From the NCBI RefSeq assembly GCF_017168235.1, contig NZ_JABFAO010000010.1:155623-208652 (forward strand): a stretch of 53,030 nucleotides of DNA, given 5' to 3'. Positions within the stretch are counted from its first letter, which is position 1. Every line of letters starts with the position of its first letter. This DNA is from Rhodococcus sp. KRD197. GTDB taxonomy: Bacteria > Actinomycetota > Actinomycetes > Mycobacteriales > Mycobacteriaceae. The notes under the pieces are model-generated. The model searched no databases. It saw only the letters and a program-made list of their open reading frames with translations, and was not told where the DNA came from. Shown here one piece after another: positions 43,243 through 51,315 of this stretch. The position numbers and the translations under genes were made by a program.

Positions 43243-43683
43243 TCTGGATCCCGTGCTGTTCTGAGTCATGAATATCCAGCTCAAAGCGTAAAAGGCATCT
43301 CAGTCACAGGGTCGTCAGTAAGGGGATTTGGTTCAGTCCACGACACAGGCCAGTCTTATGGCAGATACGTTCCTAGCCACTTGATATTTCGCTCCGCGCT
43401 CCGACCGGATGTCCGTCATTTCAGGGGACACCCAGCAGGTGCGCCTGTCGTTGTTAGTCCGGCGGTGTCGTGGCCGGGCTTGCTTGCTTTTGTCGCGACG
43501 ATGATGTGTCGGGTCTCGGTCAGAGCGAGCAGGTAGTTGTGTTGATGACGGTGTTCGAGGCCATGTCGAAGGCCCCTGTGGTGGGCGGCTCCGTCGGCGT
43601 TCACTCCAGGTGGCGGCCTCCTCACGGAGATGCATATGTGCAACCCGAGCAGGGACGCGGTGAAGGATCGGTACCATGCGGTC
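43243..43683. other. 441-bp region, no firm gene
   Basis: Between the DnaB-N-like and DUF6412 genes. An 89-codon minus frame (43416-43685, ending TGAPAGCPLK) has moderately protein-like content but would start opposite the DUF6412 start, and a second overlapping minus frame exists. Neither is convincing. A CTGGAT...ATCCAG repeat at about 43244-43279 could be a weak terminator. This may be the junction between the plasmid-like block and the ABC cluster. Confidence 0.4.
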
Positions 43684-43998
43684 ATGCGATCAGGGAGCGC
43701 GATCCTCAGCCGGATGACTGTGGTGTTCGTCTTGCTGTCCCTTGGCCTGGTTTTGGTCGTTGCGATACCGCAACCGGTCGAGGTGGCCGTGGCTGTGGCG
43801 GTCGCCCTCTCGGTTGCCTTGCTCGCTGCCGCATTCCTTCGCCCAGACCTGCTCGCGTTGCCACTTGTCGCGGGCAGTGGGCCTCCTGCCGATGAGCGTC
43901 GCCTGCGCGGATCGTTCCGCCGTCAGACTCATCCCGCCACTGCCGGTCGTCCCATGCCCCGAGCACCCGGCCCTCTCGCGGAGGCGCAGCCGACCTGA
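43684..43998 (+). CDS. DUF6412-like small membrane protein
   Basis: 104 residues from ATG 43684. Two hydrophobic segments (MTVVFVLLSLGLVLVVAIPQ; VEVAVAVAVALSVALLAAAF) are followed by a basic tail with LRGSFRRQTHPATAGRPMPR and APGP. The R-Q-x-HPxAxGRPxPRAPG tail is what I recall for DUF6412, a small actinobacterial membrane family of unknown function. The frame is open upstream to 43630; no good ribosome-binding site decides the start. The ABC ATPase gene follows after 66 bp. Confidence 0.65.
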   Translation: MRSGSAILSRMTVVFVLLSLGLVLVVAIPQPVEVAVAVAVALSVALLAAAFLRPDLLALPLVAGSGPPADERRLRGSFRRQTHPATAGRPMPRAPGPLAEAQPT

Positions 43999-44064
43999 TT
44001 CGGCCATCGTGCGTCTCCGCACCGACGACACCGTTGAATTCTCGGATCGTAGGAGAGAGACCTC

Positions 44065-44688
44065 ATGTTGCACCTGTCCGGCATCACCCGTGCCCACGGG
44101 GAGTTCACCGTCTTTCGGCGCGTCGACCTCACCGCTCGCCCTGGCTCTGCATGTGCCGTGGTCGGAGTCAATGGCTCCGGAAAATCGACGTTGCTCCGCT
44201 GCGCCGTCGGCGCCGACTACGTCGACGAGGGGCGCGTGCTCTTCGACGGCATCGACCTCGACGAGAGTGACCCCGCCGCCCGCACGGCGATCTCAGCCGT
44301 CATCGACGACGGCGGAGTGTTCCCTCATCTGTCGGTGCGCGAGCATCTGTTGCTGATCGCCACTGCACACGCTGTCGGCGACGCGGAGGCTGTCGTGACG
44401 TCGGCACTCGAGGGCCTCTCCCTGACTCCCGCGGCCGATCAGCTGCCGGTCACGCTCTCCAGCGGGCAGCGCCGGCGGTTGATGCTGGCGTCGGCCTTCG
44501 TGCGGCCCCGCCGCGTTCTCGTCTTGGACGAGCCGGAGCAGCACCTCGACGCCGCCGGTCGCGAGTGGTTGATACGCACGCTGGTCGCCGAGAAGGACGC
44601 AGGTGTGGCGGTGCTGTTCGTTTCCCACGACGCGGTGCTCGTCGACACGGTGGCCGACGTCGTCGTCGATGCGGACGCGTGGCGATGA
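44065..44688 (+). CDS. ABC transporter ATP-binding subunit
   Basis: 207-residue stand-alone ATPase. Walker A VGVNGSGKSTLL, signature LSSGQRRRLMLA (a one-residue variant of LSGGQ), Walker B VLVLDEPEQHLD and H-loop VLFVSHD are present; the Q-loop position is occupied by VIDDGGVFPHL rather than an evident Gln. ATG 44065. Overlaps the permease gene by ATGA, so they form a two-gene transporter, resembling exporters associated with peptides or antibiotics resistance. Substrate unknown. Confidence 0.9.
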   Translation: MLHLSGITRAHGEFTVFRRVDLTARPGSACAVVGVNGSGKSTLLRCAVGADYVDEGRVLFDGIDLDESDPAARTAISAVIDDGGVFPHLSVREHLLLIATAHAVGDAEAVVTSALEGLSLTPAADQLPVTLSSGQRRRLMLASAFVRPRRVLVLDEPEQHLDAAGREWLIRTLVAEKDAGVAVLFVSHDAVLVDTVADVVVDADAWR

Positions 44689-45998
44689 CCACCGACGAGA
44701 TGAGCTCAGCCGAACTGCACCGAGAACTCCGCCGACGCCGTGTCGATACCGAAAGCACGGTCGAGCGGATGTCGATCTGGGGTGGGGGCGTGGCTTCGAT
44801 GACGGCGATCGCGCTGTGGGTGCTGTCCGGACGCGCGACGGGATTGACCGTGGCTCCTCCGGTGCTGTCGGCGTCGTCGGCGACCGGCGTCGGGTTGGTC
44901 GTCGCGGCGGCCGCACTTCATGGTGTGCGCATCGTCGGCCCGGTCGGCACCGACGCTGCCACGACGCACTGGCTGATCTCCGCGCCGCTCGATCGTGGAG
45001 CGCTGCTGCGCGGCCGGGCTCTGGCGTGGAGTGGCGCATTCGTCGTACTTGGGGTCGTGGTCGCCCGCGTGCTGGCGTTGGTCGCAGGTGGCACCCTCTG
45101 GTGGCCGCTCGCCGTCGTCGGGGCCGCCGCTGGTGCGCTGGTGGTCGCCCTGGCGCTGTTGGGTCAGCAGTCCCGCAGGTGGTCCTCCGCGCTGCCTGTG
45201 GTCGAGTTCGGAACCGTGTTTCTCGCGGCTGCTGCGGCGGTCACACCGCCTGCTCCCGTCGTAGTGTCCGCGGCCGTCCTCTCCGTCGCGGCCGTCGCCG
45301 CATGGGCGACAGCGGTGTCGCGCCTCGGGAGGATCCGCCGGGTATCGCTGACGTCGGGGTCGGATCTGTTGGCAGCCGGGTGGGTGGGAGTGTCCTTTTT
45401 CGACGTCGGGTTCCTCGTGTCAGCGCTCGAGTCCAGAGCTCTTCGACGTCGTGGGGCGGTGCGCTCGCGCAGCCGCGGCTGGGTGTCGACCCGCCCGGCG
45501 GGTGCCCTGGTGTGGTCCGATGTGGTGCGACACCGCCGGAACGTAATGATGCCGTCGGTCCTGGCTGTCGGATCAGGTCTCGTTGTCGTCGGCTCTGCGG
45601 TGCTGACGCCGTACTGGGCTGGTGTCCTGGGTCTTGTCGTGGGCTACGTGGCGACGTCGGCGGCCAGTATCGGTCTTCGAGACGTCATGTCGGACAGGGC
45701 GATACGGTTCGCTCTCGCTCTGCCGGACCGGATGGTGACCGGCGCGTTCCTCGTGGTGCCTTCGCTCGCGGCGCTGACCGTGGCGGTCGCGGTGGGGGTA
45801 ACGGTGTCGTGGTGGTCGGGCCTGGTCGTCGGGTTGACGACTCTGATGGCTGCCGTCCGTTCCCGCACTGCCCCGCCTCGTGTCTACGACGGCCTGGCCG
45901 TGGTGACGATGTTCGGCATGGTGCCGGTGGACATGATCCGGCAGTTGCTCCGGGGTCCGGGCCTACTGCTCGTCGGGGCGGTCCTCCTGCTGCTGTGA
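44685..45998 (+). CDS. DUF6297-like polytopic permease
   Basis: 437 residues with about ten hydrophobic segments rich in Val/Ala/Gly (for example AWSGAFVVLGVVVARVLALV, GVLGLVVGYVATSAASIGLR, GAFLVVPSLAALTVAVAVGV). A charged N-terminus (SSAELHRELRRRRVDTESTV) and cytoplasmic loop (RALRRRGAVRSRSRGW). Located in ATGA overlap with the ATPase. The layout matches actinobacterial DUF6297 permeases paired with such ATPases (from memory). No substrate-binding protein is present, favouring export. Confidence 0.8.
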   Translation: MTTDEMSSAELHRELRRRRVDTESTVERMSIWGGGVASMTAIALWVLSGRATGLTVAPPVLSASSATGVGLVVAAAALHGVRIVGPVGTDAATTHWLISAPLDRGALLRGRALAWSGAFVVLGVVVARVLALVAGGTLWWPLAVVGAAAGALVVALALLGQQSRRWSSALPVVEFGTVFLAAAAAVTPPAPVVVSAAVLSVAAVAAWATAVSRLGRIRRVSLTSGSDLLAAGWVGVSFFDVGFLVSALESRALRRRGAVRSRSRGWVSTRPAGALVWSDVVRHRRNVMMPSVLAVGSGLVVVGSAVLTPYWAGVLGLVVGYVATSAASIGLRDVMSDRAIRFALALPDRMVTGAFLVVPSLAALTVAVAVGVTVSWWSGLVVGLTTLMAAVRSRTAPPRVYDGLAVVTMFGMVPVDMIRQLLRGPGLLLVGAVLLLL

Positions 45999-46173
45999 CG
46001 GGACTCGCCCATCAGGTCCGGATGCGGCCCCCAGGCCGAAAATCGCCACACTCGGTGAGAAGAATCATCCGTCGTTGCATGCTGTGCATGTGGCGGATCG
46101 CAGGTCAAATCCCGCAAGCTGCGTCACACCGAATGAGAACCCACTGACGTCAGGCAAAAAGGAGGGGACGACC

Positions 46174-46257
46174 ATCGGTACTACTACTACTGGTGGCCGC
46201 CGGCTCTTTCTGAAGCCCTTACGTGTCGTTGAAGTGGTGCGACCTCGCGACCCCTGA
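46174..46257 (+). CDS. Candidate microORF (27 codons) with ATC start
   Basis: A perfect AGGAGGGG (46160-46167) stands 6 bp before an ATC codon that opens a 27-codon frame: IGTTTTGGRRLFLKPLRVVE, then VVRPRDP. Four consecutive Thr and a Gly-Gly are followed by a basic, hydrophobic, proline-containing tail. If ATC can initiate, or if the base is a sequence change from ATG, this could be a leader or secreted/modified peptide beside the ABC ATPase/permease pair. No modifying enzyme is seen nearby. In-frame TTG/GTG codons further upstream exist but lie before the ribosome-binding site. Confidence 0.3.
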   Translation: MGTTTTGGRRLFLKPLRVVEVVRPRDP

Positions 46258-46341
46258 CTCGGCTCAGTCTGCAGATAGTGGCCTGGCAAACCGTCGACTG
46301 AAGGTCAGTCGTACGACTTTGAACCACCATCGGTTTTGTGC

Positions 46342-46372
46342 CGCCCCCAGTATGAGGTGATTTTCGGGGGCG
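46342..46372. terminator. GC hairpin downstream of tnpC
   Basis: CGCCCCC (46342-46348) pairs with GGGGGCG (46366-46372) across 17 nt, 10 bp beyond the tnpC stop. Read on the minus strand, a short A/C-rich run follows. Probable terminator of the tnpABC operon and near the left end of the element. Confidence 0.5.
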
Positions 46373-46382
46373 TTTCGTGCCC

Positions 46383-46790
46383 CTACGTTGCCGGCTCGTA
46401 TCGAGGTGTGGGCGCATTTCGGCGCAGCGTGAGGTTCTCGCCGTGTGCCGCGGCGAGCGCTGTGTGTAGTCGGGTGATTTCGGCTTTGGCTTCGCGCAGT
46501 TGGCGGGTGAGGCTGAGGACGATCGTGCTCTGCGTATCCGGTTCGATCGGGGTGTTCGGTGCCGGTTGGTCCCGGGTCCGTAAGCGAATGATCTTCTCGC
46601 GTAGTTCGGTGTTGCGGTAAAGGAAGTCGAGGCTGACGTTGCCCTCGCGTGACACTTTCCGGAAGTTCACCGCTTCACCACGTTTACTCAGTGCGGCAAT
46701 AGCTTTCGTTGCTCTTTCGACTGCGGCGGTCGTGCGGGCCTCGGCAGAGCGGCGGAGCAATTGGCTGCGTTGTTCGGCGTCGAGGGTCAT
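46383..46790 (-). CDS. tnpC: TnpC-like accessory protein (Tn554 type)
   Basis: 135 residues, almost wholly helical. The N-terminal EARTTAAVERATKAIAALSK and FRKVSREGNVSLDFLYRNTE are followed by a coiled coil, LTRQLREAKAEITRLHTALA. The V-S-x-x-x-LYR pattern is that of TnpC/DUF6262 proteins which set orientation and frequency of Tn554 transposition. Starts in the ATGA overlap with tnpB. Size is close to the 125-aa Tn554 TnpC. Confidence 0.82.
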   Translation of the reverse strand: MTLDAEQRSQLLRRSAEARTTAAVERATKAIAALSKRGEAVNFRKVSREGNVSLDFLYRNTELREKIIRLRTRDQPAPNTPIEPDTQSTIVLSLTRQLREAKAEITRLHTALAAAHGENLTLRRNAPTPRYEPAT

Positions 46791-49030
46791 GGTCGATGTC
46801 CTTTCCTGCTGGGTCCCAGTGGTAGGTCCACCGGTGTCCGTGGCTGCGATGCTCGGCGGACCGCGTCCCGGCCACCGACGCCGGCTCCCTGCACCGTGGT
46901 CGATTCGTCACCGCCCGGGGAGGTGAGGTTGGCGATGATGAGGTTCAGTGCGGACACCTCGCTGCGCCGGGCGGTGAGCCACATGTTGTCGTCGGTCATC
47001 TGTTTGCCGGTTCGCTGAAAATGTTGTGCGCGTCGGGTTTCGACCAGATCCAGTGTCGAGTCCCGCTGGTCTTCGAGTTCGCTGAGGTAGGTGGCGTTGG
47101 TTGCGAATTCGCCGCAGGTCAGGCATGCGTTGCCCCGTTCGCAGGTTTTCGGACGCGGCAGCAGGCAGTAGCCGTTGGGCAGGATCCGGTCGGTGCGTTG
47201 ATCGAGTTGCAGAACGTCGAGGAGCGCGTGTTGATCGATGTTGTGGTCACGCCCGTCGGTGCCGATCAACGTCAGCCGCAAGAATTCTTCCTCATGGGTG
47301 CGGGCCAACGTCTTTGCGTACCGCAGTGTCATCTCCGGTGAGACGTGCCCCAGATAGCGTTGCACGACGTGCAGTGGTGTGCCCGCGTTGAGCATCTGAG
47401 TGGCCTTGGTATGCCGCAACCGATGGGTGCGCTGGAAATCGACAGGGCGGCCGTGTTTGTCGCGAAGCTCGATCAACGCAGCAAGGTCAGTGAGTCGTTG
47501 ACGGATGCCGCCGAGTGGACGCTGGCCCCGTTGGTTGCCCTTTCGGGCAAGAAAGAGATACTTCGGTTCCGCGCCATCGGTCAACGTCGGCAGGATAGTG
47601 TCGCGAACCCAGTCCTGTTGCTCGCGAATGATGTTCACCACGGCCTGCTCGACGGGGATCGTGTTCGGGGCTCCATCGATCTTGGTCTGCTGGTAGCGCA
47701 GCCGCGCCACGAAGAACTCCGCCATCCGGGTTTCGGGAGCAGAGTCCTGCACATCAGATTGCCGATCGGGTGTCGTCAGTAGAGGGCCCAGAGGGTCCGG
47801 ATCGAGCATCAGGATTTCATTGACTCGGCGGCCGGTGAGGATCAGCAGCAGATAGGCGCGCATGACCTGCGGGTCGCCGAGCCCGAACACTGTCTTGTCC
47901 TGCCCATCGACGACGATGGTGCGACTCTCCGATACCGACAGGCCGATCAGATCCAGATGCGCGGCAACGCTACTGAGATCTTCGCCGTCGAGGTATTCGG
48001 GTGCGTCGTCGGAGCGCACAACCGAGATCGTTTCCCCTCGCGGCCACATCACGAGGTGGCGTTCGGTGAGCTCACGCCATCGCGGGTCGCCCAGGACGAA
48101 TGCCGCTTCGTCGCGGTGTTCGACGAAGAACGCGTACATCGAGTTCACTGCGGTCTGGGTGAGGGAGATGGTCTTGTTGGACAAGGGCTGGCCTTTGTTG
48201 GGCCCGTTGGCCGCGCGGCGGGTGCGTAGCCAGCCGAGGAAGTCGTTTGCGAACGGACGCAGCATCGTCGCCGGGTCGGTGACCAGTACCGGACTGTCTA
48301 TTCCGCGTTCGATCAGGAAGGGTCCGAGATGAGCGCACAACGAGGTTCGGTATCGACCGACGCTGCCCCACCGAATCCGGTCGGCGTTGAGAAGGGTTCC
48401 GAGCCACCATTGGCCTGCGGCACGAAGCCAGTCCGGTTCCACGGTCGACCAGTCGACGGTGGCGTGACCGCGCGGTTCGTGTCGGCGTGCTGGTATTCGG
48501 GGGTCGTGGAGGGGATCCCACAGCTCGGCCTGCCACCACGCCTGTTCGTGATAGGCGATGCCGACCGCGCGCCGGAGGCGGCGCATGATTTGCAGATGGT
48601 TTTGGCTGAACCGTGCGCCCGGAAGGCGTTGGTGGCGGGCGGTGAAGGCCGACCGGGCCTCGGTGATCCACGTGTCGAGGTCCAGGTCGAGGAATGATGT
48701 GATCGGTGGGTGGCCTCGCTGGACCCGCGAGGTGCTGATGTGGGCGATCGAATGCATCCACGTCGAGACCGCGGACGGCGAGACCCGTTCACCGGTGATA
48801 TGCAGTGACCACAGCCACCAGATGAATTCGTGGCGGATCGGATCGGGAACATCGAGTGCGACATGTTGGTGGGTCCGGCTCGGGTAGTGGTAGATCACCT
48901 CGTTCCACGGCCAAGCCAGCATGTCGAGAGTCGTTCCGGGCCGGACATGTTCGGGAACGAGTTCCCAGAGATCGTGGTCGGTGACCCCGGCCTGTTTGTG
49001 TTCGGGCAGCGGCAATGCAGCAGACTTCAT
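46787..49030 (-). CDS. tnpB: TnpB-like tyrosine recombinase (Tn554 type)
   Basis: 747-residue recombinase. A large N-terminal part of unknown fold is followed by a core-binding region (NKTISLTQTAVNSMYAFFVE) and a catalytic domain: LILTGRRVNEILMLD (Arg), RTHRLRHTKATQML (His-x-x-Arg), GHVSPEMTLRYAKT (His and nucleophile Tyr). A Cys-rich tail, KTCERGNACLTCGEFATN, may bind metal, as in other TnpB-type recombinases. ATG 49030 follows TGGAGAATCG; the frame is open upstream but inside tnpA. Longer than Tn554 TnpB (630 aa). Confidence 0.88.
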   Translation of the reverse strand: MKSAALPLPEHKQAGVTDHDLWELVPEHVRPGTTLDMLAWPWNEVIYHYPSRTHQHVALDVPDPIRHEFIWWLWSLHITGERVSPSAVSTWMHSIAHISTSRVQRGHPPITSFLDLDLDTWITEARSAFTARHQRLPGARFSQNHLQIMRRLRRAVGIAYHEQAWWQAELWDPLHDPRIPARRHEPRGHATVDWSTVEPDWLRAAGQWWLGTLLNADRIRWGSVGRYRTSLCAHLGPFLIERGIDSPVLVTDPATMLRPFANDFLGWLRTRRAANGPNKGQPLSNKTISLTQTAVNSMYAFFVEHRDEAAFVLGDPRWRELTERHLVMWPRGETISVVRSDDAPEYLDGEDLSSVAAHLDLIGLSVSESRTIVVDGQDKTVFGLGDPQVMRAYLLLILTGRRVNEILMLDPDPLGPLLTTPDRQSDVQDSAPETRMAEFFVARLRYQQTKIDGAPNTIPVEQAVVNIIREQQDWVRDTILPTLTDGAEPKYLFLARKGNQRGQRPLGGIRQRLTDLAALIELRDKHGRPVDFQRTHRLRHTKATQMLNAGTPLHVVQRYLGHVSPEMTLRYAKTLARTHEEEFLRLTLIGTDGRDHNIDQHALLDVLQLDQRTDRILPNGYCLLPRPKTCERGNACLTCGEFATNATYLSELEDQRDSTLDLVETRRAQHFQRTGKQMTDDNMWLTARRSEVSALNLIIANLTSPGGDESTTVQGAGVGGRDAVRRASQPRTPVDLPLGPSRKGHRP

Positions 49031-50241
49031 CGATTCTCCAGGTTTGTCGTATATCCCTGCTCGGTTGGTAGGTGCCATCCCTGCGCAAATGTCCGCCACT
49101 CGGCCACGCTGCGTAGCTCCGCCTCTTCGGTCACCCATCCGTACAGGTCCAGAGTGGTCTGGACCTGGGCGTGACCGAGTCGCCGCATGACGACATGCGC
49201 GGGGACCCCGCTCAGAAGTAGCGCCGTGGCGTGGGTATGCCGGAACCAGTGCGGAGTCCAACCGCTGGGGACGGCGCCGCCTACGCGGCGCTGCAGCCGC
49301 TCGACGACCCGGTAGACCCCGCTCGGTGTCATCGCCGCCAGCAACTGTCCGCCACCGGTATTGACCAACACGGGGTCGGTGTCGCGAAGCGGCAAACCAT
49401 GACGGTCGGCTACATCGCCGACCTCGTAGAGGAAGTCACCGTAGATCCGCTCGAGGCGGTCGGAGACGAACACGCGCCGGCCCTTCATGTTCTTCACTCT
49501 GGCACCGTTGGGATTGTCGCCGCGGGGAACAACCTCGATATACGGTGTGCCGCCGCGTCCGACGATCCAGTCCTCGTGCCGCACACCCAACGCCTCCCCC
49601 AGACGAAGGCCTGTTTCGGCAAGTATCTCGAACAGTAGGCGGTCGCGCAGATTTCCCGCCCACGATCGGCTGATTGGATCGAATGTTGCTGCGCTGTCCA
49701 GGATTCGCTGCACATGTACCGGCAGGAACACCGGTGTCGGACCGGTGTGCCAGCGGCGGCGCGGGACGAGCGCGGCGGGTCGATCGCGCCGCCGGCTCTG
49801 CAGGTGCGTCAAGAACGATTGGAACTCCGGCTCGCGCCGCGCACGCCCCAATCGCGGTGCGACTGCGCCGCATTGGCGTTCTGACCATTCGTAGAACGAG
49901 GCCAGCGCCGCCAACCGCAGCGACACCGTTCGCGGCCCGCACGTCGTGGGCTTGACCCGGTGTTGGCGTGCGGTGGGCAGATCCCCGCCGGTGAGCCAGC
50001 CGATGAATCCGCTCAACGCGGTCAGGCCAGGATCGCGCCACTCGACCCCGTTCTGCTCGAGGTAGTGCCACCACAACGCGAGCCCACGTGAGTACGCTTT
50101 CACTGTGTTGGGGCTGAACGCGCACGCGACCCGAAGCCACTCCAGCCATTCCTCGACAGGGCCTACTACTGCGTGGTCGCGGTCGAGGACAGACCAGGTC
50201 ACCCCGCCGTCCGGCAGTACCACCTTCTGCGTCCGAGCCAT
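49027..50241 (-). CDS. tnpA: TnpA-like tyrosine recombinase (Tn554 type)
   Basis: 404 residues. SAM-like N-terminal domain (WLEWLRVACAFSPNTVKAYS, RGLALWWHYLEQNG), then catalytic residues in ILAETGLRLGEALGVRHED (Arg), TPHWFRHTHATALLLSG (His-x-x-Arg) and LGHAQVQTTLDLYGW (His and nucleophile Tyr). ATG 50241 is used because GGGAGGTGGG lies just upstream; an earlier in-frame start at 50271 has no such site. A CCCGTACGGG palindrome at 50253-50262 overlaps that leader and may be regulatory. Overlaps tnpB by ATGA. Confidence 0.9.
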   Translation of the reverse strand: MARTQKVVLPDGGVTWSVLDRDHAVVGPVEEWLEWLRVACAFSPNTVKAYSRGLALWWHYLEQNGVEWRDPGLTALSGFIGWLTGGDLPTARQHRVKPTTCGPRTVSLRLAALASFYEWSERQCGAVAPRLGRARREPEFQSFLTHLQSRRRDRPAALVPRRRWHTGPTPVFLPVHVQRILDSAATFDPISRSWAGNLRDRLLFEILAETGLRLGEALGVRHEDWIVGRGGTPYIEVVPRGDNPNGARVKNMKGRRVFVSDRLERIYGDFLYEVGDVADRHGLPLRDTDPVLVNTGGGQLLAAMTPSGVYRVVERLQRRVGGAVPSGWTPHWFRHTHATALLLSGVPAHVVMRRLGHAQVQTTLDLYGWVTEEAELRSVAEWRTFAQGWHLPTEQGYTTNLENR

Positions 50242-50440
50242 GACACCCACCTCCCGTACGGGTGTAGGCAACCATCAGCTCACGTGCAAACAAAGCCGAC
50301 ACGCCGACGCTCACATGACGTCGAAGACGCCTGGAGGTGGGGTGAGGATAAGAATTCCTCTTCGACCAGCTCGTCGAAATCGGAAGGGCGCAACGTGAAG
50401 CGACAAACCGCCTGAACGCCTTCCGCAGCGGTAGCACACT

Positions 50441-50719
50441 GTGACGGCGCGGGAAGAGACAGAGCCGGGCCGTGAGCGGCGTCGAGCTGCCCTCGCTTCT
50501 GTCCGGTTGGCCGCCGCAGACGTCGCACATCGAGATACGGACGAAGTTGAAAACCTCGCTGCCGGGCATGAGATAGATGAAGCCCTGGCCGCCGGCAACA
50601 CACTGAACGAAGTTGCGCGGTCCATCTGTTACACCGAGGCAGTCGCCTCAGACCTTCTAAGCAAGTTCCAAGAGTTCCGCGACAGTCTCGCGGCGCGCAG
50701 CCAAATTCCCCTGTTCTGA
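50441..50719 (+). CDS. Hypothetical helical protein, 92 aa
   Basis: GTG 50441; weak ribosome-binding site. Sequence is helical: ERRRAALASVRLAAADVAHR, then HEIDEALAAGNTLNEVARSI, CYTEAVASDLLSKFQEFRDS. The LAAGNTLNEVARSICYTEAVASDLL stretch has the length and polarity of a helix-turn-helix, as in small sigma-4-like or resolvase-tail HTH domains. Divergent from tnpA with a 199-bp gap between start codons. Not a recognised family. Confidence 0.55.
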   Translation: MTAREETEPGRERRRAALASVRLAAADVAHRDTDEVENLAAGHEIDEALAAGNTLNEVARSICYTEAVASDLLSKFQEFRDSLAARSQIPLF

Positions 50720-50773
50720 GCAACTTTCCACGCACACCTCGCATTGCCGCTATGACTCGAAGAGGCCGAAGCC

Positions 50774-51109
50774 ATGAATTTCATCCGCATCGACACCGAC
50801 CGAGGGACCCTCTACGGGCCATCCTTCGCCGAGACGCTGACACACTTCTTCGGACAGAACCAGCACGTCGAGTGGGAATTCCACCAGCTCACCGCCGGAT
50901 ACTCTGATGGGCGGTGCACCGTGTCGACCGCGATCCGAGTGCATCACCGCGGACAGTGGATCGTCGCTGCTCGATCCTTCGGCTCCCGCACCGTCGACGC
51001 GATCCCCGACTGCGTAGTTCGCGTCGAATCGAATTTCGCCGCCGCACCGTTCGACGCACCTGCGTTACCTCGCTGGGTGTACGAGTGGGCGTATGACCTG
51101 CTGGTCTAA
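50774..51109 (+). CDS. Hypothetical protein, 111 aa
   Basis: ATG 50774 after AAGAGG (50760-50765). Starts MNFIRIDTDRGTLYGPSFAE, includes LTHFFGQNQHVEWEFHQLTA and a Cys in GRCTVSTAIRVHHRG, and ends PRWVYEWAYDLLV. Rich in aromatics and predicted mixed alpha/beta. Not recognised. 54 bp after the 92-aa gene; probably co-transcribed. Its stop overlaps the end of a possible truncated minus frame. Confidence 0.6.
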   Translation: MNFIRIDTDRGTLYGPSFAETLTHFFGQNQHVEWEFHQLTAGYSDGRCTVSTAIRVHHRGQWIVAARSFGSRTVDAIPDCVVRVESNFAAAPFDAPALPRWVYEWAYDLLV

Positions 51110-51192
51110 TTCACGGTATAGGTCGACTGGTACAGATCGAAAGCGAAGAACTTCTCGAGTTCGTAGATGCAGAAATGCCGGAGTGCGACCAA
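51106..51192 (-). pseudogene. Possible truncated gene remnant
   Basis: A 29-codon minus frame (TTG 51192, preceded by a TGA in frame) reads ALRHFCIYELEKFFAFDLYQ and STYTVN before TAG. Its aromatic-rich, well-ordered content looks like the C-terminal end of a longer protein whose upstream part is missing. If real, it marks a truncation point near 51.2 kb, where the accessory block meets chromosomal genes. No start or ribosome-binding site supports it as a free gene. Confidence 0.3.
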
Positions 51193-51315
51193 TAGTTTTC
51201 AGCGCGCGACGATCCCAAGAGGGTCACCCCGCAGAAGCGACTTCCCATTGTGAATGAGTCAGCGAACATCGCACCGAACGACGACCGGGTTTGTGTCGAA
51301 AGTTCGCACGCGGCT

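Larger units (their letters stand above)
45999..46382. other. 384-bp intergenic region between DUF6297 and tnpC
   Basis: Holds the microORF candidate at 46174-46257 and the GC hairpin at 46342-46372. The rest shows a tRNA T-arm-like string near 46100 but no cloverleaf. The left end of the Tn554-type element should lie within this stretch; no terminal repeat is expected for that family and none is seen. Confidence 0.5.
46342..50262 (-). mobile_element. Tn554-type transposition module (tnpA-tnpB-tnpC)
   Basis: Three genes on the minus strand, each overlapping the next by ATGA, in the order and with the size pattern of Tn554: about 400-aa tyrosine recombinase, larger second tyrosine recombinase, and about 130-aa helical accessory protein. 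The true ends cannot be set, because Tn554 elements lack terminal inverted repeats and target duplications; the limits given are only the downstream hairpin and the promoter palindrome. Passenger genes are not evident unless the small genes at 50441 and 50774 or the ABC cluster belong to it. Confidence 0.75.

Noticed and set aside
43416..43685. 89-codon minus frame opposite the DUF6412 gene
   Set aside because: Starts antisense to the DUF6412 start, unknown content, overlaps another open frame; not enough support to list as a gene.
46081..46130. tRNA T-arm-like string (GCAGGTCAAATCCCGC) as a tRNA or attachment remnant
   Set aside because: No D-arm, anticodon arm or acceptor pairing could be drawn around it, and the T-loop is one base short.
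46065..46289. 74-codon minus-strand frame
   Set aside because: Shadow of the microORF region with Val/Arg runs; no start context.
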